Shown: positions 4,149-6,547 of the stretch, piece after piece
Layout: every line of letters begins with the position of its first letter
How positions within the stretch are numbered: position 1 is the first letter of the stretch
Assembly: GCA_007116195.1 (NCBI GenBank)
Contig: SKIX01000227.1
Coordinates: 1 to 6,547 of the forward strand
Length of the DNA stretch: 6,547 bases
Origin: Marinospirillum sp.
GTDB taxonomy: Bacteria; Pseudomonadota; Gammaproteobacteria; Pseudomonadales; Halomonadaceae
Direction of reading: 5' to 3'
Translations under genes and position numbers: made by a program
The notes under the pieces: model-generated
Seen by the model: the letters and a program-made list of their open reading frames with translations, nothing else
Database searches by the model: none
What the model was told of the DNA's origin: nothing

Positions 4149-6547
4149 CTAGTGAACACGCCTCTTTCTACTTTGCAGTAAGCGAGTAATAACAGCACGC
4201 AAGGCCGCTGGTTTAACGGGCTTATGCAATAGCATAAAGCCAGCATCATTGACTTCATCGGCTATTTCATCTGTGCGGTCGGCTGTAATTACGATGGCCT
4301 GAATTTTACTCATTTGTTTTGCTTCTATCGCTTTTAGCGCTTGTACACCTGTCTTGCCATCATTGAGGTGGTAGTCGGCCAGGTAGATATTGATTTCCGT
4401 ATCACGGTTTTCCAGCAGCAACTCAGCTTCTTCCAAGTTAGCTGCTGTATAGGGAAGGCACTTCCAGCCTTTCAGCATGGCTTGCATACCTTCTAAAATC
4501 AGCGGTTCATTGTCGATACAGAGCAGCTGCAAGCCATCCAGCTTATTAAAACTACGCCGTCCTGGCGCAAAGCTGGAGCTGACTTGTTGTGCTGCCACTC
4601 GGGGCAGGGTAACGGAAAAAACGGTACCCTGGCCTGGCCAGCTACGTACACTGATTTGGTGATTAAGCACCCGAGCCATGCGTTCAGCGATGGATAGGCC
4701 TAGCCCCAGCCCCTTTTCATTGTGTTTGTCGGGTGTATCTAAACGACGAAACTCCTGAAAAATTTCACCAATACGGCTGTCAGGAATACCGGGTCCGGTA
4801 TCCCAAACTTCAATGCGTAATGCCTGCCCTGAACGCCGACAACCCAGCAGTACCCTGCCTTCACCGGTATAGCGCAGGGCGTTGGATAAAAAGTTTTGCA
4901 GAATGCGCCTTAACATTTGCGGGTCACTTTCAACCCAGGCCTGGGTGTTGACTTGCTCCAGCTTGAGGTCTCGCTCTTGGGCCATAACCGCGAACTCAGC
5001 CAGCAGTGGGTTGAGGATTTCGCTTAAAGCAAATTGACTGACCTTGGGATGCAGCGCACCGGCATCCAATTTGGAAATATCCAGCAGGGTACTGAGCAGC
5101 TCTTCTGCAGCCTTCAAAGAGTTATCAATATGCTGTGTGGTTTTGACATGCTCAGCATCTTCAACCTGCTGAGATAGCGCAGAAGTAAACAGCCGGGCGG
5201 CATTGAGTGGCTGTAATAAATCATGACTGGCAGCGGCAAGGAAGCGAGTTTTAGATGCATTCGCCTCCTCGGCCTGCTGCTTGGCCATTCTCATGTCTTC
5301 TTCAGCCTGAGCGCGTACCTGGTTTTCTTTAAACAGCGCCGAGTTGAGTTCCGATAGGGCCAGCGTTCTTTCTCTGACCCTTTCTTCCAGGTTCTCGTTG
5401 GTTTCTTGCAGGGCTATTTCGATACGCCGCCGCTCGGTAATGTCCTGATAGAGAGCAAAGAAACCCAGTACCTCGCCATCTTCAGTCAAGTGGGGGGTGT
5501 AGGTCACCAAAGCGTAGCGAATATTACTATGGCGGCTGGGCAGCTCTAGTTCAAAGGTTTGTCTTTGCCCTGTCAGTGCAGCCTGCATGTAGCGGCTGCG
5601 GGCTTCATATTCAGTTGGGGGCAGAACTTCATAAACGGCACGACCGATCACCTGGTTACGATCAATACGCATGGCTTCTTCATAAGCGCGATTGGTAAAC
5701 AGGTAGCGACGCTCTACATCAAAATAGGCAATCAGAGCGGGAACATTATCGGTATAGATGCGGATATTATTTTCTGACTGGATCAGGGCTTCTTCAATTT
5801 GCTTTTGCTGAGTGATGTCCTGATAGCTATAGACAAAGCCTCCGCCAGGCATGGGATTACCTTGAATTTCAATTATGGTGCCATCTTTGCGGTAACGAAT
5901 ATAGCGGTGGGGCTCGCCATCCTGAATATTATCCATCAGCTGCTGAACGTGAGTCTCAGGGTCGCCTGGCCCATACTCACCTCGCTCAGCGTTGTACCGA
6001 AAGATTTCTTTTGCGGGGCGGCCGACACGAATGAAGTTATCCGGGAAGCTGAAAAGCTCTAAATAGCGCTGATTCCAGATCACTAAATTAAGGTGCTGAT
6101 CTATCACGCTAATACCTTGGGATAGGTTTTCAATGGTGGACTGGAGCAGCCCGCGGTTGAACTCCAGAACCTGTGAGGCTTCATCCACAATTGAGATAAC
6201 ATCAGAAATTTTAATTTCTTTACCCTGCAGTGCTGAACTCATCACGATGCGCGCTGAGGAGGCACCCAGCACACCAGCCAGTAACCTTTCCGTAAACTGA
6301 ATGAGCTCAATACTGGCGGGGTCTTCATTGGCTAAAGGCGGCAGATGACGTTTGACGGCATAGTCGGTATAGGCTCGGGTGACGGCCTGCTCACCAACAA
6401 AGCGCTCTGCTAAGAGGCGGAGATCGCCCAGAGTTGTTGAACCCTTCCATAGACGTGAGCTTTTAAGTGGTTTGTTTTCCAGGTTGTCAACGAAAGCTGA
6501 AGCCTGAATTCGATCAATCACTCTTTGTCGTGTAAAGCGAGAAACCA
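4149..6547 (-). CDS. Hybrid histidine kinase with STAC and PAS domains, CrbS/MxtR-like, 5' end beyond window
   Basis: This is the C-terminal 798 residues of a hybrid sensor kinase that runs off the right edge. Numbering below is from the GTG codon at 6521, which I do not accept as the start: the frame stays open to 6547 (VSRFTRQR precedes it), it has no good Shine-Dalgarno, and the RQR-x-IDRIQA-x-AFVD stretch is what follows the membrane module in CbrA/CrbS-type kinases. Domains in order: STAC (about 25-100; LGDLRLLAERFVGEQ and ERLLAGVLGASSAR); PAS_7-type (about 125-240, ending SYQDITQQK); a second PAS (about 250-365, ending LYQDITERRR); coiled coil (about 365-425); HisKA with H433 in SHDLLQPLN; HATPase with N box N543/N547, DTGPGIP (574-580), F box FQEFRRL and GLGLGLS (604-610); REC with D670, phospho-acceptor D716, T746 and K767. 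All catalytic residues are present. No HPt domain is visible. The unseen N-terminus is expected to be an SSS transporter-like domain. It converges tail-to-tail with the response regulator, its likely partner, 37 bp away. Confidence 0.92.
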   Translation of the reverse strand, partial: VSRFTRQRVIDRIQASAFVDNLENKPLKSSRLWKGSTTLGDLRLLAERFVGEQAVTRAYTDYAVKRHLPPLANEDPASIELIQFTERLLAGVLGASSARIVMSSALQGKEIKISDVISIVDEASQVLEFNRGLLQSTIENLSQGISVIDQHLNLVIWNQRYLELFSFPDNFIRVGRPAKEIFRYNAERGEYGPGDPETHVQQLMDNIQDGEPHRYIRYRKDGTIIEIQGNPMPGGGFVYSYQDITQQKQIEEALIQSENNIRIYTDNVPALIAYFDVERRYLFTNRAYEEAMRIDRNQVIGRAVYEVLPPTEYEARSRYMQAALTGQRQTFELELPSRHSNIRYALVTYTPHLTEDGEVLGFFALYQDITERRRIEIALQETNENLEERVRERTLALSELNSALFKENQVRAQAEEDMRMAKQQAEEANASKTRFLAAASHDLLQPLNAARLFTSALSQQVEDAEHVKTTQHIDNSLKAAEELLSTLLDISKLDAGALHPKVSQFALSEILNPLLAEFAVMAQERDLKLEQVNTQAWVESDPQMLRRILQNFLSNALRYTGEGRVLLGCRRSGQALRIEVWDTGPGIPDSRIGEIFQEFRRLDTPDKHNEKGLGLGLSIAERMARVLNHQISVRSWPGQGTVFSVTLPRVAAQQVSSSFAPGRRSFNKLDGLQLLCIDNEPLILEGMQAMLKGWKCLPYTAANLEEAELLLENRDTEINIYLADYHLNDGKTGVQALKAIEAKQMSKIQAIVITADRTDEIADEVNDAGFMLLHKPVKPAALRAVITRLLQSRKRRVH

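Noticed and set aside
1..6547. Mobile element, CRISPR array, tRNA or rRNA
   Set aside because: No transposase, long terminal repeats, regularly spaced repeats or structural RNA sequence was seen; all long stretches are explained by ordinary chromosomal genes.

Overview
The window looks like chromosomal DNA of an aerobic gammaproteobacterium, probably a Pseudomonas/Cellvibrio/marine relative. The reasons are the moderate GC content, a SprT next to a UPF0149 (YecA-type) protein, and an acetyl-CoA synthetase gene beside a CrbS/CrbR (MxtR/ErdR)-type two-component pair. The genus cannot be fixed from the sequence alone. Coding density is very high: the only gaps are 150, 131 and 37 bp, plus about 45 bp between the first two genes.

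Left part (1-1217): a UPF0149/YecA-like protein on the minus strand and a SprT-family zinc protein on the plus strand are divergent. SprT must start at a TTG. The longest version of the UPF0149 gene would start at a GTG touching that TTG; a downstream ATG is more likely. A strong dyad straddles the sprT stop codon.

Centre (1218-3448): a candidate sigma70-type promoter precedes acs, a full-length (649 aa) AMP-forming acetyl-CoA synthetase with all key motifs, including the C-terminal lysine that acetylation controls in homologues. A clear rho-independent terminator follows. A second intergenic region carries a perfect TATAAT and leads to the next gene.

Right part (3449-6547): a NarL/LuxR-type response regulator (220 aa) on the plus strand converges on a hybrid histidine kinase on the minus strand. 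The kinase runs off the right edge. Visible parts are the end of an upstream region, a STAC domain, two PAS domains, HisKA, HATPase and a C-terminal REC. STAC, PAS_7 and the kinase core are the hallmark of SSS-domain kinases of the CrbS/CbrA type, so the missing N-terminus is expected to be a sodium:solute-symporter-like membrane module.

Read together, kinase and regulator form a predicted acetate-switch system controlling the adjacent acs, which makes acetyl-CoA from acetate. This is a known type of system in Vibrio and Pseudomonas. I found no evidence of a wholly new system, mobile element, CRISPR array or RNA gene. The points most worth checking are the truncated kinase start, the second PAS domain, the convergent regulator/kinase layout without a terminator, TTACC/GGTAA elements in both intergenic regions, and the unusual start-codon arrangement at the left.
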